64,000 nt of DNA, taken from Cymbomonas tetramitiformis (lineage: Eukaryota > Chlorophyta > Pyramimonadophyceae > Pyramimonadales > Pyramimonadaceae). Location: NCBI GenBank assembly GCA_001247695.2, contig LGRX02028690.1, forward strand, positions 62,001-126,000, in the 5' to 3' direction. The notes under the pieces are model-generated. The model was not told where the DNA came from. It worked only from the letters and a program-made list of their open reading frames with translations, and searched no databases. Shown one piece after another: positions 56,798-64,000 of this stretch (position 1 is the first letter of the stretch; each line of letters begins with the position of its first letter). Both the position numbers and the translations under genes were made by a program.

Positions 56798-59152
56798 ATG
56801 GCTTCTTCTTACGTTTCACCTGGCCGGTGGAGAGGACACTCCGCGTATTGTGGCTCGCAACCACCTTTAGCCAATCGGCTCATGACCTGTTTGATGTTGT
56901 TCTTGTTACTGAGGCTTCTGCAGGGATTGGCCGCTGCATTTTCTGATCTTTCTACTGCCGCCACGCTAGCCCACGCTACCCATCTCAACGTCATTTTTGT
57001 CATGGAAACACCGCAGAGACCACGTACGCGCGCTAGGGCGCGCAAATTAGCAACAATTTTCGATGATGTTGGAGCGTTGCATGCAGCCACGCCCACGACT
57101 CCGCACTTGGATTCGGCTGCGTCGGAGTCCTCGACTGCGGCTGCCACACTCGTTCATCGGTTGCGCAGGGATTCATTCGACGTTCAGAGCTCCAAAACCG
57201 CGGCAACGAAGGTGTTAGGCGACAAAGCAGCAAAATTCCGTGGGGACGAATCATCGGCTTCGGACATTTTTTCTCAATTGGTGTCCGAACTTCAGCAGCT
57301 CTTCACACTGCAGTCGCCGGCATTCGCGCCCCTGTTTGATCTGACTGCTGCTGACACCCCTGTTCTGCCTGCTGCGAATGAGCTGCTGTACTCTGTGCTG
57401 CTGCTACCGACTGCGCCAGGGTCTCCTGCCCGTAATTGGGTAGAGGCTTCTGGTGCGGATGTTCCTGCTGATGGCAAACGCGCCACCCTGGAGGTGGTGC
57501 GTATGCTTGCTGACGCGTCGACTCCGTTCGACGCTCTGACTGAACTGCTTGACGTGAAGATTTCTGACGAGGGTGACCCTGATGCGGGGATTCGCCTTTT
57601 CAACAGTTGCCTTCGGGATGCACAGCGTCTGACGACGCTGCCCGAAGACGCTGTTAAAAGGCAATTCCTCTCTGCCCTGTCTGGACCGGCTTACGCCACG
57701 CTGGTTGACTCGTTTGCTCGAGCTGACCAGCGTGCGGCTGTGAGTCTACTCACCTTGCAGGCGCGCGTGCGCGAGCAGTACCGCTGCGGGCGGCTCTCGG
57801 GCAAGCGCACTGCGGGGCGGCCCATGTCTATTGCGTCTTGCACCACTGACACTGGCCTGGCTTCGGCCATCGATCGGCTCAGTGCTCAGTTGGTCAAGTT
57901 GCAGCGGGATGTGGATTCCCTTAAGAAGGGTGGCTCCAAGCCCCCTGGGAAACACACTCCGCGCAACTTCCACCGACCTGGAGTGCAGCCGCTTGCTCAT
58001 TCCGCCTCTTCGGAGGTGGCTTTTGACAAGCGGTCTGGCACCTTTGTCCCAACGTGCAGGCACGAGAAGTGCCGCGCCGTTGGGTCAAAGCATTGGCTGA
58101 GTGAGTGTCCTCACAAGGACACTCACCCAATGACCATTTCGGCATCCTACTGCCAAGCCGTTGAGTCTTATGACTCCGACGTGCTTGCCCTTCGTTTTCA
58201 GCGGTACTATGACGCTGGGGATGAGGGGTCCATGGAGCACTTGTGTGCTCTCGTGGGGCAACCTGAAGTCTGTGAGCTGTCTGCGCATTCCTTTGCTCCA
58301 GAGCCTACGGCTCTGCAGCAGTTCAAGGATGCCGCTGCCTCTGCTGAGTCTGCACCTGATGAGCACCTGTCCATTGGCCGTGTTGCATTTGCTGAGGTCA
58401 GCGGTCCGCTTGCTGGTGGTGTCGCTGAGCCGACCGCCAGCAAGCGGCTGCTGCCGAAGGCCTCTGCACCCGTGCATCGTGAGACGAGTGACTTGCATGA
58501 GGTCAGCCGTACCGCCTTCGTGCCGCCGTCTGCCTCTCTGGCTCTCGGCCCGATGGCTACGGCTGACAACTCTTTCAAAACATTCAACGCTGTGCACCCT
58601 GACTGGCTTGACATTGACCCTGAGCCTGTTGAGGTGTGTGATTCCGATGACGATGAGGTCTGCCTGACTAAAGTTGAGGGGGGTGCAACGCCGGCGACTA
58701 CGGCACTTCGACGATTCGGAGTCCCCAGAGGCTCCAAGCCATTTGGCATCGGTCAGTTTGCACTCACTCTCTTCATGGTGGCTACATTTCTCTTCAGTGC
58801 TACGGCGATGCCGACACTCGTGGTCGGCGGTGGTGTCAGGGGCCTGATTGAGCCCGGAGCCACTTACGATTGCGGTGCGGTTCGTCTCAGTGATGCATTA
58901 CCGGATCCTCTTTGCCCGCCTGTGGTTACTGCTGGTTCGTCAATGCCGCAGCGGGACGTAACGCGATTTTCTTTTCAATCGGCTGCTTTGCAATTTGGGC
59001 ATCCTAACATTCCACTCCGGGATCCGCCTGACCCTCTTGGGTCTGGTGGTGTCAACGCCTTTCAATTATCATCTCAACTCACTTCGGAAGTATTTCTGCC
59101 TTGGAATCCGTCTGCTGAACTCGGCTCTGCCGACCAGCTTTACAGTGGCTAG
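56798..59152 (+). CDS. Gag-like protein of LTR element
   Basis: Starts at ATG 56798 (784 aa), or more probably at ATG 57002, which opens METPQRPRTRARARKL. The helical, acidic central region fits a capsid-like Gag. A zinc-knuckle-like motif, CRHEKCRAVGSKHWLSEC (spacing C-x4-C-x6-H-x4-C, wider than the usual CCHC), lies about 58055-58110. An acidic patch and a hydrophobic segment (FALTLFMVATFLFSATAM) follow near the C-terminus. There is no polymerase. It packages element RNA if the family analogy holds. Confidence 0.75.
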   Translation: MASSYVSPGRWRGHSAYCGSQPPLANRLMTCLMLFLLLRLLQGLAAAFSDLSTAATLAHATHLNVIFVMETPQRPRTRARARKLATIFDDVGALHAATPTTPHLDSAASESSTAAATLVHRLRRDSFDVQSSKTAATKVLGDKAAKFRGDESSASDIFSQLVSELQQLFTLQSPAFAPLFDLTAADTPVLPAANELLYSVLLLPTAPGSPARNWVEASGADVPADGKRATLEVVRMLADASTPFDALTELLDVKISDEGDPDAGIRLFNSCLRDAQRLTTLPEDAVKRQFLSALSGPAYATLVDSFARADQRAAVSLLTLQARVREQYRCGRLSGKRTAGRPMSIASCTTDTGLASAIDRLSAQLVKLQRDVDSLKKGGSKPPGKHTPRNFHRPGVQPLAHSASSEVAFDKRSGTFVPTCRHEKCRAVGSKHWLSECPHKDTHPMTISASYCQAVESYDSDVLALRFQRYYDAGDEGSMEHLCALVGQPEVCELSAHSFAPEPTALQQFKDAAASAESAPDEHLSIGRVAFAEVSGPLAGGVAEPTASKRLLPKASAPVHRETSDLHEVSRTAFVPPSASLALGPMATADNSFKTFNAVHPDWLDIDPEPVEVCDSDDDEVCLTKVEGGATPATTALRRFGVPRGSKPFGIGQFALTLFMVATFLFSATAMPTLVVGGGVRGLIEPGATYDCGAVRLSDALPDPLCPPVVTAGSSMPQRDVTRFSFQSAALQFGHPNIPLRDPPDPLGSGGVNAFQLSSQLTSEVFLPWNPSAELGSADQLYSG

Positions 59153-59335
59153 AGTCTGCTTGGTTGAGATCCTGGAGGTGTGATTAGCCTTAGCCGCAGT
59201 GGTGGGTTGTGCCGGGACAAGTCCCCGGGCACCCAGCTAGAAGTATATCTGTTTCCAGTGAAGTGCTGTTTGTTATCTGTTTAGTTAGCTCCGCTTGCCT
59301 AGCCCTATTGGCTACGGTCACAGCTCCGGGTGGTG

Positions 59336-59564
59336 TGCTGGACTTTAGGTTCAGGGTTATTATTATGGGCTCTGATAGCCCCTAGCCTGACCTGTCTCTG
59401 ATCGGAACCGTGACTCCGCTAGTAGCTAGGATGACAGTACAGTACTGTACTGTCAGTCATCACTTCGTATTATCCGGGTTTCCGAGATGCATGATAAAAG
59501 CACTCGGCCGGACTGATTATGGGAGCTTAGCCAGTTTTACCCGAGCGGAACACCTGTTCTCGCA
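59336..59564 (+). repeat. 3' LTR (229 bp)
   Basis: Matches the 5' LTR. It contains a perfect 22-bp palindrome at 59433-59454 with core CAGTACAGTACTGTACTG. Confidence 0.9.
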
Positions 59565-59569
59565 TCAAT

Positions 59570-61448
59570 CTGATCAAAGCCGAGGAGATGTGGCCCACCG
59601 TAGTGATGCCGTATCGCGAAACCAAGGACACCTCGACAATCAAATGGGACGAAATCCATTTCAATCGCCATTTCTTGGGGCCCGTTCCCGAGGAGGGCGT
59701 CAGTCGCTTAGTCAGCCAAGAAATGAGCGAGAGACGCGATCACTACACGCGGTACGGTCTGGCCATGATCCTGGAGCACGGATTCATGAATACGGACAAA
59801 GGGCGAATGTGCTACGTGAATAATCTGCAACAGATTCGCAACGCCGTACTGGAGACCATTTACCTCGGAGTGCTCGAGGCGTATCTTCGATGCAAAAAGT
59901 ATGACGACATGTGGAACGAACGCTTTGGTGGTGTGCGTTCCGCTGCTGCGGCGCGTAAAGCACTCATGATGGAGATCGAAGACTGGGCTACGATCCAAAA
60001 GACGGAGCACGGTTGGGACCTGTTGGACAGTCGATGCAAGCGTTATCTGAGGTCCAAAAATGTCACCCCGGACACGTGGATCATTCCTGAGGGACTCAAA
60101 CCTTACATAAGTCAGGTGCGTCGAGAAAATTACAGCTATATGCTCGCCGGACCTGAAGGACCGCAAAACTTTAAAAGCGGACTCAACGGACAGCCCGCTA
60201 ATGTCGTGGATGCTCGGAATGATTGCAAAATATACGAGAGCAAGAGCTTCGAGCTACCGGATATGAACGAACCCATCGATGTTATGCGTCGCAATCGAGC
60301 GATCGGCGAGTTCTACATCATGCGCGAGGATGCCGAGTCCGCTCAGCATTGCAAAAAGTATCTGACCTCTCATCGAAGCATCATCATATATGACGAAGAC
60401 GTCGATAATTTTACCGAAATCCGTTTAAACGACGCCTTCCAATACGACCCCATTTTAAGCCAGAACGACATCTTGATAAGTGCATACGGGAGCGTCCGCG
60501 ACAATTCCGTTAGAATTTATCCTTCCGGAGGCCGCAGCGAAGCATCTGGTGGAAAACCCGTGAAGTTTGGCGATATCCCCAACGAGGAAGATAACATAGA
60601 CAACTCTGGCCCCCCTTTAAGCGACAACACTATAAACCTCTTTGCGGAAACCTTTTTTGACGAGCAGGATAGACGCATCTTTATCGAAAATTTTGGCCGT
60701 CTTATGCCTCAATACTTGTTAAAAATGAACGGAAAGGAGTACGATATGTGCACCGACGACTTTCCGAATAAACTTAAGGAATTATTCAGCAATATAGCAA
60801 AACTTCAAAGCTCTCAAAATTGGAAAATCGTCGAAGACAGAAAAGAAGAAATTACGAAGATTACTCGTAATATGTTCTCAAAAAATAATGACACCTACGC
60901 TTTTTGGCTATTTTGTCACGGTATCGCTGCCGACGATGTGGTTATCGAAGAGAGTACGGAATCTTCGAAAAAGGCAATAGAAATTTTTAAAGATCTTCGC
61001 GAAATGTACATACGCCAAATATCGTCACGCACCGGCGAAGGGCATCCAATACCGTTGCCTCCGCAAATGAGCGTGCAGTGCTTTCAGCAAACCGTGTGCG
61101 CGGTCTTTCTGACTTTTATACAAATGACGACCACTCATACGGAATTTGTGTTTCTATTTGAAAATATCTCTCAAGATGTAGAAAGAGTATCCGGCGACAT
61201 TTGCGGATTGTGGTTCGACACTGGCGCGGACAGTTTTTACAAGGGCGCGTACGTGTCTCCTAACCTGGAACTTTACAACAGATTGCTGCAGGATCGGTCG
61301 ATCGGGCACAGTAAAAATGATACCTTATCTGCTACTCCAAATGACATACCTAACAAGACTTTTCAAGCGGCAGTCTTTGTGACTCGTGTTCTCTTTCAGT
61401 ACCTCTCGGAATCTCAAATCATAAAAAGGGGAGAGGCGTGTGATTGTG
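59570..61448 (+). pseudogene. HK97-type major-capsid-like gene, middle fragment
   Basis: 626 codons in phase with the 5' fragment. The early part has the look of an HK97-fold capsid protein: an E-loop-like stretch (DTSTIKWDEIHFNRHFLG), a long spine-like helix (VSQEMSERRDHYTRYGLAMI), then FMNTDKGRMCYVNNLQQIRN. A large insertion domain and a helical C-terminal part follow. A second LTR element interrupts the frame at 61449, so the 3' end lies outside the window. The mirusvirus/HK97 assignment is motif-based inference. Confidence 0.5.
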
Positions 61449-61677
61449 TGCGAGAACAGGTGTTCCGCTCGGGTAAAACTGGCTAAGCTCCCATAATCAG
61501 TCCGGCCGAGTGCTTTTATCATGCAACTCGGAAACCCGGATAATACGAAGTGATGACTGACAGTACAGTACTGTACTGTCATCCTAGCTACTAGCGGAGT
61601 CACGGTTCCGATCAGAGACAGGTCAGGCTAGGGGCTATCAGAGCCCATAATAATAACCCTGAACCTAAAGTCCAGCA
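61449..61677 (-). repeat. 3' LTR of second element (229 bp)
   Basis: Starts TGCGAGAACAGG and ends CCAGCA on the plus strand. It includes the 22-bp palindrome at 61559-61580. It is near-identical to the LTRs of the first element. Confidence 0.9.
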
Positions 61678-61860
61678 CACCACCCGGAGCTGTGACTGTA
61701 GCCAATAGGGCTAGGCAAGCGGAGCTAACTAAACAGATAACAAACAGCACTCTACTGGAAACAGATACACTTCTAGCTGGGTGCCCGGGGACTTGTCCCG
61801 GCACAACCCACTACTGCGGCTAAGGCTAATCACACCTCCAGGATCTCAACCAAGCAGACT

Positions 61861-64000
61861 CTAGCCACTGTAAAGCTGGTCGGCAGAGCCGAGTTCAGCA
61901 GACGGATTCCAAGGCAGAAATACTTCCGAAGTGAGTGGAGATGATAATTGAAAGGCGTTGACACCACCAGACCCAAGAGGGTCAGGCGGATCCCGGAGTG
62001 GAATGTTAGGATGCCCAAATTGCAAAGCAGCCGAGGTCGATTGAAAAGAAAATCGCGTTACGCCCTGCTGCGGCATTGACGAACCAGCAGTAACCACAGG
62101 CGGGCAAAGAGGATCCGGTAATGCATCACTGAGACGAACCGCACCGCAATCGTAAGTGGCTCCGGGCTCAACCAGGCCCCTGACACCACCGCCGACCACG
62201 AGTGTCGGCATCGCCGTAGCACTGAAGAGAAATGTAGCCACCATGAAGAGACTGAGAGTAAATTCACCGATGCCAAATGGCCTGGAGCCTCTGGGGACTC
62301 CGAATCGCCGAAATGCCGCAGCCGTCGGCGGTGCACCCCCCTCAATTTCAGTCAGGCAGACACCAGGAGAGTAGTTGGAGCCCTCCCCATCATCATCGGA
62401 ATCACACACCTCAACAGGCTCAGGGTCAATGTCAAACCAGTCAGGGTGTATAGTGTCGAATGTCTTGAAAGAGTTGTCAGCCGTAGCCATCGGGCCGAGA
62501 GCCAGAGAGGCAGACGGCGGCACGAAGGCGGTACGGCTGACCTCATGCAAGCCACCCGGCTCACGATGCACGGGTGCAGAGGCCTTCGGCAGCAGCCGCT
62601 TGCTGGCGGCCGGCTCAGCGACACCACCAGCAAGCGGACCGCTGACCTCAGCAAATGCAACACGGCCAATGGACAGGTGCTCATCAGGTGCAGACTCAGC
62701 AGAGGCAGCGGCATCCTTGAACTGTTGCAGAGCCGTAGGCTCTGGAGCAAAGGAATGCGCAGACAGCTCACAGATTTCAGGTTGCCCCACGAGAGCACAC
62801 AAGTGCTCCATGGACCCCTCATCCCCAGCGTCATAGTACCGCTGAAAACGAAGGGCAAGCACGTCCGAGTCATAAGACTCAACGGCTTGGCAGTAGGATG
62901 CCGAAATGGTCATTGGGTGAGTGTCCTTGTGAGGACACTCACTCAGCCAATGCTTTGACCCAACGGCGCGACACTTCTCGTGCCTGCACGTTGGGACAAA
63001 GGTGCCAGACCGCTTGTCAAAAGCCACCTCCGAAGAGGCGGAGTGAGCAAGCGGTTGCACTCCAGGTCGGTGGAAGTTGCGCGGAGTGTGTTTCCCAGGG
63101 GGCTTGGAGCCACCCTTCTTGAGGGAATCGACATCCCGCTGCAACTTGACCAACTGAGCACTGAGCCGATCAATGGCCGAAGCCAGGCCAGTGTCAGTGG
63201 TGCAAGATGCAACAGACATGGGCCGCCCCGCAGTGCGCTTGCCCGAGAGCCGCCCACAGCGGTACTGCTCACGGACTCGTGCCTGCAAGGTGAGCAGACT
63301 CACAGCCGCACGCTGGTCAGCTCGAGCAAACGAGTCAACCAGCGCGGCGTAAGCCGGCCCAGACAGCGCAGAGATGAATTGCCGTTTAACAACGTCCTCG
63401 GGCAGCGCCTGTAGACGCTGTGCATCCCGAAGGCAGCTGTTAAACAGCCGAATGTCAGAGTCAGGGTCTCGCTCATCAGAGATCCTAACCTCAAGCAGCT
63501 CTGCAAACGCATCGAACGGGGTCGATACATCCGCAAGCATACGCACCACCTCGAGGGTGGCACGTTTACCATCGGCAGGAACATCTGAGCCAGAAGCCTC
63601 TACCCAATTACGGGCAGGAGACCCTGGCGCAGTCAGCAGCAGCAGCACAGAGTATAACAGCTCATTCGCAGCAGACAGAACAGGGGCGTCAGCAGCTGTC
63701 AGTTCAAACAGGGGTGCAAACGCAGGCGACTGCAGCGTGAACAGCTGCTGCAGCTCGGATACCAATTGCGAAAAAATGTCCGAAGCCGAATTCTCGTTGC
63801 CTTTAAATTTTGCAGTTTTGTCACCCAGAACTTTTGTTGCTGCTGTCTTGGCACACTGAACATCGAAAGAGTCCCTGCGCAACCTCTGCAAAAGTACGGC
63901 TGCCGCAGTGGACGCCTCAGACTCTCCCGAAGCCAAATGCGGAGTCGATGGCGTAGCCGCATTCAGTGCCCCAACATCATCAAAAATGGTGGCTAGTTTC
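61861..64000 (-). CDS. Gag-like protein of second element, 5' partial
   Basis: Open from the right edge to a stop at 61861. It is close to the first copy along its whole length, with the same zinc-knuckle-like motif and C-terminal hydrophobic segment. It differs by scattered substitutions and by a short insertion (GEGSNYSPG) in the acidic patch near 62370. No polymerase is visible in the part seen. Confidence 0.75.
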   Translation of the reverse strand, partial: KLATIFDDVGALNAATPSTPHLASGESEASTAAAVLLQRLRRDSFDVQCAKTAATKVLGDKTAKFKGNENSASDIFSQLVSELQQLFTLQSPAFAPLFELTAADAPVLSAANELLYSVLLLLTAPGSPARNWVEASGSDVPADGKRATLEVVRMLADVSTPFDAFAELLEVRISDERDPDSDIRLFNSCLRDAQRLQALPEDVVKRQFISALSGPAYAALVDSFARADQRAAVSLLTLQARVREQYRCGRLSGKRTAGRPMSVASCTTDTGLASAIDRLSAQLVKLQRDVDSLKKGGSKPPGKHTPRNFHRPGVQPLAHSASSEVAFDKRSGTFVPTCRHEKCRAVGSKHWLSECPHKDTHPMTISASYCQAVESYDSDVLALRFQRYYDAGDEGSMEHLCALVGQPEICELSAHSFAPEPTALQQFKDAAASAESAPDEHLSIGRVAFAEVSGPLAGGVAEPAASKRLLPKASAPVHREPGGLHEVSRTAFVPPSASLALGPMATADNSFKTFDTIHPDWFDIDPEPVEVCDSDDDGEGSNYSPGVCLTEIEGGAPPTAAAFRRFGVPRGSRPFGIGEFTLSLFMVATFLFSATAMPTLVVGGGVRGLVEPGATYDCGAVRLSDALPDPLCPPVVTAGSSMPQQGVTRFSFQSTSAALQFGHPNIPLRDPPDPLGSGGVNAFQLSSPLTSEVFLPWNPSAELGSADQLYSG

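Larger units (their letters stand above)
56371..59564 (+). mobile_element. LTR retroelement, complete, gag-only (3,194 bp)
   Basis: LTRs 56371-56602 and 59336-59564 are near-identical, begin TG and end CA, and are flanked by a 5-bp target duplication TCAAT (56366-56370 and 59565-59569). One long gag-like frame fills the inside. No reverse transcriptase, RNase H or integrase is present, so it is non-autonomous (LARD/TRIM-like) and would need enzymes from elsewhere. Its base composition is more G+C-rich than its surroundings. Confidence 0.9.
61449..64000 (-). mobile_element. Second LTR retroelement, opposite orientation, 5' part outside window
   Basis: Begins (plus strand) with a 229-bp LTR that is the reverse complement of the first element's LTR. 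The internal part continues to the right edge. It is inserted into the same capsid-like gene as the first element. The five bases before it are TTGTG; the far-side duplication cannot be seen. Confidence 0.85.

Noticed and set aside
58085..58749. Antisense frames of 170-180 codons in the gag region (also 62375-62958)
   Set aside because: Opposite-strand shadows of the gag frame, present in both copies because the sequence is duplicated.
58840..58880. Retropepsin-like GLIEPGAT motif in the gag C-terminus
   Set aside because: The catalytic Asp-Ser/Thr-Gly is not present, so a protease is not supported.
1..64000. tRNA or rRNA genes
   Set aside because: No cloverleaf-like or rRNA-like sequence was noticed by eye; a covariance-model scan would be decisive.

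Overview
The window looks like nuclear-type eukaryotic DNA carrying a large DNA-virus genome, most likely an endogenous or nuclear-replicating virus of a protist. Several lines point that way. Many genes are broken by short GT-AG introns of about 70-75 nt (acceptors mostly (A/G/T/C)(C/G)CAG|G). Compact genes often have TATATATATA-type promoters. The gene content is virus-like: an HK97-type major-capsid-like protein, a portal-like protein, a PD-(D/E)XK nuclease fusion, an XPF/MUS81-like nuclease, an OTU protease, F-box/ankyrin-like proteins, a 2OG dioxygenase-like protein and large secreted or membrane glycoproteins. The capsid-like, portal-like and intron-bearing set would fit a mirusvirus-like (HK97-capsid) lineage. 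That is inference from motifs only; no terminase or polymerase lies in the window.

Layout. Bases 1-21,029 (about half G+C) hold one colossal cysteine-rich surface-protein gene. It is open at the left edge, has a 568-nt intron at 9,217-9,784, ends at 17,428 and encodes at least 5,619 residues. It is followed by a 1,140-residue membrane protein that may be its detached C-terminal part. Bases 21-29 kb (more A+T-rich) hold an ankyrin/F-box-type protein, a damaged ERCC4-HhH nuclease, a two-exon helical protein, small genes and a type I membrane glycoprotein. Bases 29.7-35.5 kb hold two FG-GAP repeat paralogues that flank the dioxygenase and share an intron position; the left copy is decaying. Bases 36.3-38.3 kb and 43.3-44.5 kb are tandem arrays of about 190-bp units carrying the palindrome AAAAAACGCGCGCGTTTTTT. 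The same palindrome sits inside the intron of the giant gene. Bases 38.5-48.3 kb hold uncharacterised helical proteins, a multi-pass membrane protein and the OTU protein.

Bases 48.7-61.4 kb form a virion-like block: the nuclease fusion, the portal-like protein, an alpha/beta hydrolase, a small membrane protein and the capsid-like gene. The capsid-like gene is split by two gag-only LTR retroelements. The first is complete (56,371-59,564, 5-bp TCAAT target duplication). The second is in opposite orientation, starts at 61,449 and runs off the right edge. Two TA-flanked inverted-repeat elements (MITEs) lie at 31.7 and 36.1 kb.

Several genes need a one-base correction to read through, often at A or T homopolymers. 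With the transposon insertions and in-frame stops this suggests either a decaying endogenous viral element or an assembly with residual homopolymer errors. The sequence alone does not separate the two.
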